From Desulfobacterales bacterium (GTDB taxonomy: Bacteria > Desulfobacterota > Desulfobacteria > Desulfobacterales > SURF-7): 48,399 bases of DNA. The DNA lies in the NCBI GenBank assembly GCA_018693105.1, contig JABHLN010000016.1, forward strand, positions 1 to 48,399, written 5' to 3'. The position numbers and the translations under genes are program-made. The notes beneath the pieces are model-generated. The model made no database searches, was not told the DNA's origin, and saw nothing but the letters and a program-made list of their open reading frames with translations. Below are positions 33,753-41,891 of this stretch, piece after piece; the stretch's first letter is position 1, and each line of letters opens with the position of its first letter.

Positions 33753-35546
33753 TTAACTATCAGAATACATTGAACTTATTTTGTCATCGTATTCTTCAAG
33801 AATCAGGTTCTTTTTCAGCTTGAGAGTTGGCGTGAGAAACCCGTTTTCTATAGTGAATTCGGGAACGATTACAATTGTCTTGATAGTTTCAAATGATGCG
33901 AATTCTTTGTTTTTATGAGAAATCTCATTTTCGATCATTGATTTAACACGTTCGCTTGAAATCATATCATCCGTTCCGCTGAATTCTATTCCCTGTCCTT
34001 CTGCCCATTCCTGAACATTATCATTATCTATTGTTACTACAGCGGTTAAATATTTGCGTCTGTCTCCGATTACGCAAACCTGGTTGATATATTTTGAGGT
34101 AGCCAATACACCCTCAATAGCTGACGGTGCAATGTTTTTACCACCAGCAGTTATAATAAGCTCCTTTTTTCTACCTGTTATGCGGAGAAAATTTTCTGAG
34201 TCGATTTCACCGAGATCTCCGGTTTTCTGCCAGCCATCAGGTGTAATGGTTTCTGCTGTTACTTCGGGCATTTTGTAGTATTCCTTCATAATATTTCTGC
34301 CGCGAAACATTACTTCCCCGTCTTCTGCCGTCTTCTGTTCTATACCTGGCCCAGTCGGCCCTACCCATCCGAATCGATAGTTATCAACCCTGTTGAGGTT
34401 TGTAAAAGAGGTGTTTTCTGTCATGCCGATACCTTCTACAATAAGAATCCCGGCTGCATGAAAAAATTTGGCGATGGTTGGATTTATAGGGGCTGCTCCG
34501 CTTATACACCATCGTACTCTTCCACCAAGAGCTGCCTGAACTTTGCTGAATACAAGTTTTGTGGCAAGGGAGTACTTTAAACCCAGTAAAAAAGGGATAG
34601 GTGTTTTGTTCAGTTTATGGTCGCTGACTTTATCACCGATATCACAGGCCCAGTTGAAGATCTTTAACGCTGCACCGCCCTTTGATTCTGCACCACTTAA
34701 GACTTTGGAGTATACTTTTTCATAAATTCTAGGGACGCTAGCAAACCAGTTCGGGCGGGCCACTCCAATGTCCTCAACTATTGTTTCCATACTGCGTGTA
34801 AACGTGGTTGCACTACCTGAAAGCAGGGTGGCATATACACAGGTTCTTGCAAATACATGCGCCAGGGGCAGAAAGAGAAAAACCTCATCCCCTTCTATTA
34901 TATCTGTGCTTCCCCTGACTGACTGGGCAGTAAAAGTAATATTGTCATGAGTTAGAACAGCGCCCTTCGGAATACCTGTTGTGCCTGAAGTATATACGAT
35001 GCCTGCCGTATCTTCCGGTGTTACTGTATCGGTTCTTTTTTTGAAATCGTCATCCGCTATATCTTTCCCAAGTGCAAGAAATTCTTCAAAGCTTAAGACC
35101 CATTCATCTTCTCCGGATTCTCCGTTGAAAAGAACAACTTTTTTTACTTTTGGTATATCGGCTTTTATTTCATTAAGTTTGGCAAGTTGAATATCGTCTT
35201 CCGCAAATATTAAAACAGCATCGGAGTGATCTATAATATACTGGCAGTCTTTGGAAAGGTTTGACTGGTAGATACCGACAGTAACTCCACCGATATTTGT
35301 AATTCCCATGTCGCACAGAACCCAGCGGAAGCAACTGTAGCTGATTATGTTGATCTTATCATCCTTTTCAATTCCAAGGGACATCAGGCTTTTTGAGACG
35401 TTCCTGGCCTGGTCGTAAAATTGACCCCATGTAACAGAATCGGTAATCCCGGGTTCTATAAACCACCTGTAGGATGGTTCATCTGAATATCTGTCGACTG
35501 TTTCCTTAAGCATCTGGTGAATATTGCGGTAATCGATAAACTTCAT
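33753..35546 (-). CDS. Long-chain fatty-acid--CoA ligase (FadD15/AMP-forming)
   Basis: A 597-aa ANL-superfamily acyl-CoA synthetase of the long-chain FACL type. The motif IVYTSGTTGIPKGAV (near 186-200), GMTENTSFTN, KTGDLGEID, and the RKKELIITAGGKNIAPS segment are present. The start at 35546 has AAGGAAGGA; the frame from 35564 includes the ribosome site. It activates fatty acids for beta-oxidation or lipid synthesis. It is divergent from the LarA-like gene across a 530-bp region carrying two palindromic elements. Confidence 0.93.
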   Translation of the reverse strand: MKFIDYRNIHQMLKETVDRYSDEPSYRWFIEPGITDSVTWGQFYDQARNVSKSLMSLGIEKDDKINIISYSCFRWVLCDMGITNIGGVTVGIYQSNLSKDCQYIIDHSDAVLIFAEDDIQLAKLNEIKADIPKVKKVVLFNGESGEDEWVLSFEEFLALGKDIADDDFKKRTDTVTPEDTAGIVYTSGTTGIPKGAVLTHDNITFTAQSVRGSTDIIEGDEVFLFLPLAHVFARTCVYATLLSGSATTFTRSMETIVEDIGVARPNWFASVPRIYEKVYSKVLSGAESKGGAALKIFNWACDIGDKVSDHKLNKTPIPFLLGLKYSLATKLVFSKVQAALGGRVRWCISGAAPINPTIAKFFHAAGILIVEGIGMTENTSFTNLNRVDNYRFGWVGPTGPGIEQKTAEDGEVMFRGRNIMKEYYKMPEVTAETITPDGWQKTGDLGEIDSENFLRITGRKKELIITAGGKNIAPSAIEGVLATSKYINQVCVIGDRRKYLTAVVTIDNDNVQEWAEGQGIEFSGTDDMISSERVKSMIENEISHKNKEFASFETIKTIVIVPEFTIENGFLTPTLKLKKNLILEEYDDKISSMYSDS

Positions 35547-35630
35547 AATTCCTTCCTTTCCCAATGATGGTTCATTTTTAGAAAAGTTAACATTTGTATG
35601 AATGAATTTTGCCGTTTATGTAAAATACAA

Positions 35631-35710
35631 CTAATGGCTGAGTATAAGTCTTAATAGACAACACATAGTGGTTAACCAGAATGAAGTTGTTTAGATTCTG
35701 AGCAACCCTT
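35631..35710 (-). repeat. Decayed palindromic element
   Basis: The segment ctaatggctgagtataagtc...agacaacacatagtggttaacc matches the left part of inverted copies. It carries its own hairpin with arms GGTTAACCAGAAT and ATTCTGAGCAACC, so the outer stem differs from other copies. It sits directly next to the full copy at 35717. Confidence 0.5.
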
Positions 35711-35716
35711 AATAAT

Positions 35717-35872
35717 TGATGAACTCGTAAAAAGCATAACCGATGTCTAAGTAAAAATCTTCATATACAAGACATAGTGGTTGGTCAGGTGCGAAGGCAT
35801 ACATGTAGTATGTCGAGCGTCTGGCCAAACGCTATAACACAGTAGATGGAGACTTTTTACGACGACATCAGA
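35717..35872 (-). repeat. Interspersed palindromic element, copy 5 (full, inverted)
   Basis: Full-length inverted copy. It begins ttgatgaactcgtaaaaag and ends actttttacgacgacatca, so both terminal inverted repeats are present. The core hairpin TTGGTCAGG...GTCTGGCCAA (about 35780-35827) contains one G-T pair in the stem. It lies between the divergent fadD-type and larA-type genes. Confidence 0.82.
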
Positions 35873-36079
35873 ATTTGATTTTTCTGGAAAATATATAGTT
35901 GGAAAAAACGTGCGTGTCAAACAATATCAGGTACACTCAAAGAAAAGCGAACTTGATATATTTAATATATATCTGTTATAGATTTTAATATTATGCAAAG
36001 GTATCATTATGTACACGTATTGCGGGATTAATCAGGATCTTCAAATATTATCCAAAACTCATAAACAAGGAGCATAGAA

Positions 36080-37306
36080 ATGAAAATCAATCTCCCAGAA
36101 CTGTTATGGTACGGAAATAAAACATTTGATATAGAGCTGCCTGATCATTGGAATACCGTAGTCTGTCCCATGAACGGTTTTGATTCCAAGCCCATGACTA
36201 CTATGGAAATGGCTTCTTCAATAAACAATCCTATAAATTCAAAAAGCATAAGGGAACTTGCAATCGGGAAGAAAACAGCAGCCATTGTTTTTGATGATAT
36301 GACCCGTCCAACCCGGATATCTGAGCTGGCCCCTATAGTTATAGAAGAACTTGTTGCAGGAGGTATTTCAGAAGATAATATTATCTTTGTATGTGCATTA
36401 GGTACACATGGGGCTCTAACCCAGAACGAGTTTCGAAAAAAACTTGGTCCTGAAATAGTAAAAAAATTTCGTGTATTTAATCATAATATATATGAAAATT
36501 GTAAAGAGATTGGAACCACCAGTCGCGGCACAAAAATGATGATAAACCGAGGTGTTGCAGAGGCTGATTTGAAAATAGGGATTGGATGTGTAACCCCCCA
36601 TGCACAGACAGGTTTCAGCGGCGGTGGAAAGTTGATCCTGCCGGGTATTGCACATATCGAAAGTATTTCCCACTTTCATATTGAAGTTGAGTCAATGGAT
36701 AAGGAAAGTACCGGTATGGGTAAACTCAATAACAATATAATGAGAATGGAGATCGATGAGGCTTCCCAGTTGGCCGGAATAGACTTCTTTGTTAATGCTA
36801 TTGTTAACGGCCGGGGATATACGACTGATGTTTTTGCAGGAGATTTAATGGATTCTCATTCAGCGGCGGTAAAAAAGGCAATAAAACATTATGCAACCGA
36901 ACCTGTCCCTTTGAATAAAGATCTGACAATAGCCAATGCATATGTCAAAGCCAACGAAATGGCGATTGCCATGCTCCTTGGTTTAATTCCATTAAAAAAT
37001 TTTTCCGGGACAGTTGTTGCTATTGCCAATTCTCCTGAAGGGCAGGTTATACACTATCTTTTGGGAAGATTTGGCCGGGATTTCGGAGGCCGTCTTTATC
37101 CTGTCGGTGAAATACCTCCAAGTGTTAATTTTATCGTGATGGCCCCCCATCTGGACAAGACCTTCGGAGACTGGTTTGCCAATCCGGAGGTCATTACATG
37201 GACGGAAAACTGGGAACAGACAATGGAATTGTTAAAACCCGACTTCGGTCCGGGCACTGAGGTGGCGGTAATTCCCAATGCAACGATGCAGTATTATGAT
37301 TTATAG
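36080..37306 (+). CDS. LarA-family nickel-pincer racemase/epimerase (DUF2088)
   Basis: A 408-aa protein of the lactate racemase LarA family, whose members racemise or epimerise 2-hydroxyacids with the NPN nickel-pincer cofactor. His110, His174, Lys184 and His200 fall at almost the same numbers as the His108/His174/Lys184/His200 I recall for Lactobacillus LarA, in ALGTHG and TPHAQTGFSGGGKLILPG. FDDMTRPTR (71-79) is also typical. Cofactor genes larB, larC and larE are not in the window. Start has AAGGAG. Substrate could be lactate or another hydroxyacid. The stop overlaps the end of a convergent gene by 6 bp. Confidence 0.9.
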   Translation: MKINLPELLWYGNKTFDIELPDHWNTVVCPMNGFDSKPMTTMEMASSINNPINSKSIRELAIGKKTAAIVFDDMTRPTRISELAPIVIEELVAGGISEDNIIFVCALGTHGALTQNEFRKKLGPEIVKKFRVFNHNIYENCKEIGTTSRGTKMMINRGVAEADLKIGIGCVTPHAQTGFSGGGKLILPGIAHIESISHFHIEVESMDKESTGMGKLNNNIMRMEIDEASQLAGIDFFVNAIVNGRGYTTDVFAGDLMDSHSAAVKKAIKHYATEPVPLNKDLTIANAYVKANEMAIAMLLGLIPLKNFSGTVVAIANSPEGQVIHYLLGRFGRDFGGRLYPVGEIPPSVNFIVMAPHLDKTFGDWFANPEVITWTENWEQTMELLKPDFGPGTEVAVIPNATMQYYDL

Positions 37307-37732
37307 GTTTTTGTTTGTCCAGAAAACATAGCTGCTTCCAATTAAAGCTATAGCAATAGAAAAATCCAGTACAGCAACACCAATTAATAACGGATAATTA
37401 TTATGAGCCAATTTAGATAAAGTTGCGCCGGTTATAATCATGAGCAAAAGGAATACAAAGAACCTAAGCCTGAAAAACTCCCATATTTTTGGTTGCACCA
37501 AAGCATCTATTCTTTCTATGTTTTTTTGACAACCTTTACTAAAAAGGAATATTGCTTTAAAACCGCCAAGTAAAATTCCTGCAATAATTGCCATTAAGGG
37601 CCATATTTGGTCAGGTCTCAACTCATTTGCTTCAAATACCAGACGGCTCCCTTTGAATATTAAGACAATACCGCCAATGTACCAAAAAAGTGCAGAAAGA
37701 ATTTTCAGTGTGTGAGAGGAAGCATTTAACAT
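37301..37732 (-). CDS. Small integral membrane protein of unknown function
   Basis: A 143-aa protein with four hydrophobic segments (about 8-26, 43-65, 90-108 and 114-134) and no recognised domain. A basic stretch LVQPKIWEFFRLRFF lies between segments 2 and 3. The gene converges with the larA homologue and overlaps its end by 6 bp. A GGTG/AAAGG element lies before the ATG. I cannot assign a role. Confidence 0.65.
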   Translation of the reverse strand: MLNASSHTLKILSALFWYIGGIVLIFKGSRLVFEANELRPDQIWPLMAIIAGILLGGFKAIFLFSKGCQKNIERIDALVQPKIWEFFRLRFFVFLLLMIITGATLSKLAHNNYPLLIGVAVLDFSIAIALIGSSYVFWTNKNL

Positions 37733-38189
37733 TCGCCTTTATTCACCTTTTTTCTTGGATATGGTTAATTATTAAGGATGTGCACTAATTAATTGAGAAA
37801 TGCAACATTTATAAGTCACAGGTTATTGAGTATAGAATATTTTGGTTTTGAAAATCAATAATCTGCTTTGTAAATAACCAACAAAAAAATATAAAATCGG
37901 AAAATTTTATGTTGCAATCTATAAATGTATGGTGTGTTGTAAATAGATAATCATATTTTAAAAAATTGAGTTAATACTAAATATCAATACTAAATATCAA
38001 TACTTGAATTTCTTGGATGAATTTTTTCTTAGTGGTGTTTTGACTTTCGGAACTGCATTTAGTTTCGGCAAACCCTTTTTGATTTTACCGTCATATAATA
38101 TGACGGTATCAAATGGGAGTTTTTTATTAGCAGAGCATAAAAAACGTTAATAGATGTGCTCCAAAACAAAATGGAAGGAGAATTTAAAG
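37733..38189. promoter_or_regulatory. Upstream region of the ThDP enzyme: direct repeats and a palindrome
   Basis: No gene is supported in about 450 bp. Two exact 13-bp direct repeats AATACTAAATATC (37973-37985 and 37986-37998) are followed by a partial third copy starting AATACTTGAATT. Further down, ACCGTCAT/ATGACGGT forms a hairpin at 38087-38107 with a 5-nt loop, about 80 bp before the start codon. Both are candidate regulator sites for the ThDP enzyme gene. Confidence 0.5.
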
Positions 38190-39878
38190 ATGGCAAAATT
38201 AGACGGAGGCGCTCTTATCGGCCGTATTCTCAAAGAACAAAATGTTAAATATATGTTTGCTATTAATGGTGCTCACATTTTTCCAATCCTTGGTAATCTG
38301 ATGAATAATGATATAAAGCTTATCCATATGCGCCACGAACAGGCTACTGCATATGCAGCTGACGGATATGCGCGAAGTACCGGTACTCCAGGTGTATGTT
38401 GTGTTACTGCCGGTTGCGGTCTTACCAACGCTTTAACCGGTTTGTGTACTGCCGATCAGACAAACAGCTCAGTGATATGCCTTTCAGGGCAGCATCCTTT
38501 GACGGAGGATAATATCGGGTCTTTTCAGGAGGCCTATGGTTCCGAAATAATGCGCACTTTTTCCAAGTTTTCTAAACGTGTCCTTGACTGGTCTACTATT
38601 GAAATCGACATGCGGCAGGCATTTCGTGAGGCTATGAGTCCTCCTCAGGGTGTATCTTTATTGGAAATTCCAATTAACGTACTTTATCATGAAGACGATG
38701 AGACGAAACAGCGTCGAGGTGCAAAGATTTATGATCAGGGGGCGCTTAGTTCTCAGGGCGATCCTCTTCAGATCGAAAGAGCAGTAGAGTTAATTTATAA
38801 TGCTAAGAAACCGTTGATTGCCGGTGGTGATGGTATCTTCTGGTCAAAGGCCGGGCCTGAGCTTAAAGAATTTGCTGAATTGACAAATACTCCTGTATAT
38901 TGCCGCAGAGCAGGTCAGGGAGCAGTAGATGAGGCAAGTCCTTTGGCTATTCGTGGTGCCTGGAAAAAACCTTTTACAGGTGAGGCTGATGTGGTTTTGG
39001 CGATTGGTTTTAAGTTCTGGAGTGGAGAAAAGTTTGGTGATATGCCCACATGGAATGACAAAGCAAATTACATCCAGGTTGATTCTTCTGCACAACGAGT
39101 CGGGTGGCATGTGCCCGCAACTGTTGGTATTGTTGGTGATCCCAAGCTTGTTCTCAGGCAGATGATTGACAAAATCAAGGAAATGAAATTGGACTTCAGT
39201 GCCAAAAGAGAAAGTCCATGGTTCAAGATGTTAGCTGAAGTGCGGGGTAACTATGAGAAACTTATCAGTGACCGTGAAAAGGAAAATCACAATACAATGC
39301 CGATCCATCCTGATCGCTTAGTCAAAGATCTTGTTTCTGTAATTGACAAGGATGCTACCCTTGTAATTGATAGCTTTACCTTAAGCGGTTATACAAGTCA
39401 GTGGTTTAATACCCATTTCCCGGGACAGGTTGTAGATGCCGGACCACTTGCACCGGTTGGCCATGGTGTGGGAATGGGAATCGGTGTTCAGCTTGCCAGG
39501 CCCGGCAAGCAGGTTATTGTTGTTTCAGGTGATGGAGGGCTTGGAATTGGGGGTATGGACATGGAAACCGCTGCAAAGTATAAGCTGCCGATAACTACAC
39601 TGCTGTGGAATAATAGTTCATGGGGTCCGAGCTTTGAGTCTACACCTTATTTAAAAGGGCGCACCGAACCTTTTGATATGATACCGGGAATTCGTTATGA
39701 CAAGGTGTTTGAACCTATGGGAGTACATGGTGAACATGTAGAAAAACCGGATGAGATCATCCCGGCCCTTGAGCGGGCATTGAAATCAGGGAAGGCTTCA
39801 TTGGTCAATGTAGTTGGTGACAAAACTATAGGCCACCCAACCCTTGGAGGAAACCTGCTGGGACCGACGCAAATTTGA
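38190..39878 (+). CDS. Thiamine-diphosphate enzyme, 2-hydroxyacyl-CoA lyase/oxalyl-CoA decarboxylase superfamily
   Basis: A 562-aa ThDP enzyme with the three-domain acetolactate-synthase-like fold. Glu50 in MRHEQATAYAADGYAR activates the cofactor. The Mg/ThDP motif runs from GDG (447-449) to NN (474-475). The start at 38190 follows GGAAGGAG; the frame from 38154 is too long. Relatives include acetolactate synthase, oxalyl-CoA decarboxylase and 2-hydroxyacyl-CoA lyase. An adjacent acyl-CoA synthetase favours a CoA-linked role, such as joining a C1 formyl-CoA unit to a ketone or aldehyde. The stop TGA is shared with element copy 6. Exact substrate is unknown. Confidence 0.9.
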   Translation: MAKLDGGALIGRILKEQNVKYMFAINGAHIFPILGNLMNNDIKLIHMRHEQATAYAADGYARSTGTPGVCCVTAGCGLTNALTGLCTADQTNSSVICLSGQHPLTEDNIGSFQEAYGSEIMRTFSKFSKRVLDWSTIEIDMRQAFREAMSPPQGVSLLEIPINVLYHEDDETKQRRGAKIYDQGALSSQGDPLQIERAVELIYNAKKPLIAGGDGIFWSKAGPELKEFAELTNTPVYCRRAGQGAVDEASPLAIRGAWKKPFTGEADVVLAIGFKFWSGEKFGDMPTWNDKANYIQVDSSAQRVGWHVPATVGIVGDPKLVLRQMIDKIKEMKLDFSAKRESPWFKMLAEVRGNYEKLISDREKENHNTMPIHPDRLVKDLVSVIDKDATLVIDSFTLSGYTSQWFNTHFPGQVVDAGPLAPVGHGVGMGIGVQLARPGKQVIVVSGDGGLGIGGMDMETAAKYKLPITTLLWNNSSWGPSFESTPYLKGRTEPFDMIPGIRYDKVFEPMGVHGEHVEKPDEIIPALERALKSGKASLVNVVGDKTIGHPTLGGNLLGPTQI

Positions 39879-40031
39879 TGGCGTTGTAAAAAGTCTCCAT
39901 CTACTGCGTTATAGTGTTTGGACAGATGCTCGACATACTGCATGTATGCCTTCGCACCTGGCCAACCATTATGCCTCGTATATGAAGATTTTTACTTAGC
40001 CATCGATTATACTTTTTACGAAGCCATCAAA
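39874..40031 (+). repeat. Interspersed palindromic element, copy 6 (full; best reference copy)
   Basis: Complete copy with terminal inverted repeats TTTGATGGCGTTGTAAAAAG and cttttt-acg-aagccatcaaa at the two ends. The core hairpin TTGGACAGA...CCTGGCCAA is at about 39918-39965, with inner arms CGACATAC and GTATG. The element start overlaps the ThDP gene stop codon (39876-39878). Confidence 0.85.
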
Positions 40032-40154
40032 TTTAAAACAAATCTCTTTTGCCTGATAATTGGCAATTTTGGAACAATATTGTTTGTCATTCTTAGTGCT
40101 TTTTAAAAACCATCTGTTTTGAAACATTATTAAAAATGTAAGGAGTTGTGTTTT

Positions 40155-41696
40155 ATGTCAAATCCGAGAGTACATTCCAAGACTCATCCTGATAAACCGG
40201 CTTATATAATGGCAAGAAGCGGCGAAGTTGTGACTTATCTGCAGCTTGAGGAAAATGCTAATCGCTGTGCTCATTTCTTCAGGGATGTAGGCTTGAATGT
40301 AAAAGACAAAATTGCCATTTTGATGGAAAATAATTCCCGTTTCATGGAAATATCCCAGGCTGCTATTCGTGCCGGACTTTTTTACACACCTATCAGCACT
40401 CATTTAATCTCTTCTGAAATAGAGTATATTGTTAATAATTGTGAAGCTAAATTATTCATTACCTCTTACCTTAAAAAGGAAGCAGCTTCAGAGCTTGCAG
40501 ATATACTACCGGATGATGTTATTCTGGTTATGGTAGATGGTACTATAGAAGGTTATGATTCATATGAAGATATAATTTCAAAATATCCAGCTACGCCTGT
40601 TCCTGATGAAACAACCGGCATTGATATTTTGTATTCTTCCGGTACTACCGGAATGCCAAAAGGTATTGTTCCGTCTTTTCCAAATCTTCCCTTCGAAGAA
40701 AGAACTGTGGGGGTTCAAAGAGGCTGCGACCTTTATGAGATTAATGAAAACTCTGTCTACCTTTCAATGGCGCCCTTATATCATTCCGCTCCTCACCGCA
40801 CCTGTAATATTGTATTATATGCAGGTGGTACAATCATTATAATGGAATCCTTTGATGCTCTTGAATCATTGTCACTTGTAGAAGAATACGGAGTGACCCA
40901 CACACAAGGGGTTCCGACAATGTTTATCCGTATGCTGAAGCTCTCTGAAGAAGAGCGAAACAGGTTTAATTTATCAACCTTGAAATGTGCCATACATGGT
41001 GCGGCATCGATCCCCGTACCTATTAAGGAAAAGATGATTAAATGGTGGGGGCCAATTTTAATTGAATATTATTCAGGTACTGAACAAAACGGTGCAACAA
41101 TGATTTTCTCGGAAGACTGGCTTAAGCACAAAGGTTCTGTAGGAAGAGCTATTCTGGGTGAAATTCACATACTTGATTCTAAAGGAAATGAACTTCCCCC
41201 GGGTGAGGCGGGAGTAATATATTTTTCCGGCGGTGACTATTTTGAATACCTTGATGACCCGGATAAAACTGCTGAATCTAGAAACCCCAAGGGATGGTCT
41301 ACTCTTTTTGATATGGGTTATGTTGATGAAGAAGGATATTTATACCTCACTGACCGAAAAACCAATATGATTATATCCGGAGGTGTTAACATTTATCCCC
41401 AGGAAACAGAGAATCATCTTGTAACTCATCCCAAGGTGAAAGATGTTGCTGTATTCGGAATACCCCATGAGGAATTTGGAGAAGAGGTTAAAGCCGTTGT
41501 TCAGCCGTTTGAAATGTCAGATACAGGACCCGAGCTTGAAAAGGAGCTAATAGACTTTTGTAAAATGAAACTTTCCAAAATGAAATGCCCTAAAAGTGTT
41601 GATTTTATAGAAGATTTTCCCCGTACTCCCGCAGGTAAACTTATGAAACGGTTTTTGAGAGATAAGTATTGGGAGGACCAGGGGGAAAAAATTTAA
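40155..41696 (+). CDS. Acyl-CoA synthetase (AMP-forming, FadD/CaiC-like)
   Basis: A 513-aa ANL-superfamily ligase. LYSSGTTGMPKGIV (about 158-171), YYSGTEQNGATM, DMGYVDEEGYLYLTDRKTNMIISGG and the C-terminal RTPAGKLMKR lysine motif occur in order. The start at 40155 is behind AAGGAG; the in-frame TTG at 40146 is rejected. It lies after the ThDP enzyme gene on the same strand, separated by an element. It could activate formate, a short hydroxyacid or a fatty acid for the ThDP enzyme. Nothing in the sequence fixes the substrate. Confidence 0.92.
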   Translation: MSNPRVHSKTHPDKPAYIMARSGEVVTYLQLEENANRCAHFFRDVGLNVKDKIAILMENNSRFMEISQAAIRAGLFYTPISTHLISSEIEYIVNNCEAKLFITSYLKKEAASELADILPDDVILVMVDGTIEGYDSYEDIISKYPATPVPDETTGIDILYSSGTTGMPKGIVPSFPNLPFEERTVGVQRGCDLYEINENSVYLSMAPLYHSAPHRTCNIVLYAGGTIIIMESFDALESLSLVEEYGVTHTQGVPTMFIRMLKLSEEERNRFNLSTLKCAIHGAASIPVPIKEKMIKWWGPILIEYYSGTEQNGATMIFSEDWLKHKGSVGRAILGEIHILDSKGNELPPGEAGVIYFSGGDYFEYLDDPDKTAESRNPKGWSTLFDMGYVDEEGYLYLTDRKTNMIISGGVNIYPQETENHLVTHPKVKDVAVFGIPHEEFGEEVKAVVQPFEMSDTGPELEKELIDFCKMKLSKMKCPKSVDFIEDFPRTPAGKLMKRFLRDKYWEDQGEKI

Positions 41697-41708
41697 TAAA
41701 TTGTTAAA

Positions 41709-41853
41709 TAGTGTCCACCCAGAAATGAGGATTTTTGTTCAAGGTCAAGGCATGCGAAAAAAATAACCACAGGCATATGCTTGATATTCCGAGGATTATT
41801 TTTTGAGCATAACGAAGATATTGGGCAAAAAGACCATTTCTGGATGGGCACTA
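41709..41853. repeat. Second palindromic (MITE-like) element
   Basis: Terminal arms TAGTGTCCACCCAGAAATG (41709-41727) and the inverse of TAGTGCCCATCCAGAAATG (41835-41853) match at 17 of 19 positions. The interior is also partly self-complementary (gcgaaaaaaataacc against ggattattttttgagc). The 145-bp unit lies between the acyl-CoA synthetase and a broken oxidoreductase gene. It has no similarity to the main element family. Confidence 0.65.
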
Positions 41854-41891
41854 ATTAAAAGCCTTCATATTATTTATTCAGGGTGCAACCA

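Noticed and set aside
38154-38189. Upstream start for the ThDP enzyme at 38154
   Set aside because: The extra 12 residues include the ribosome site GGAAGGAG, and the ATG at 38190 has correct spacing and family-like N-terminus.
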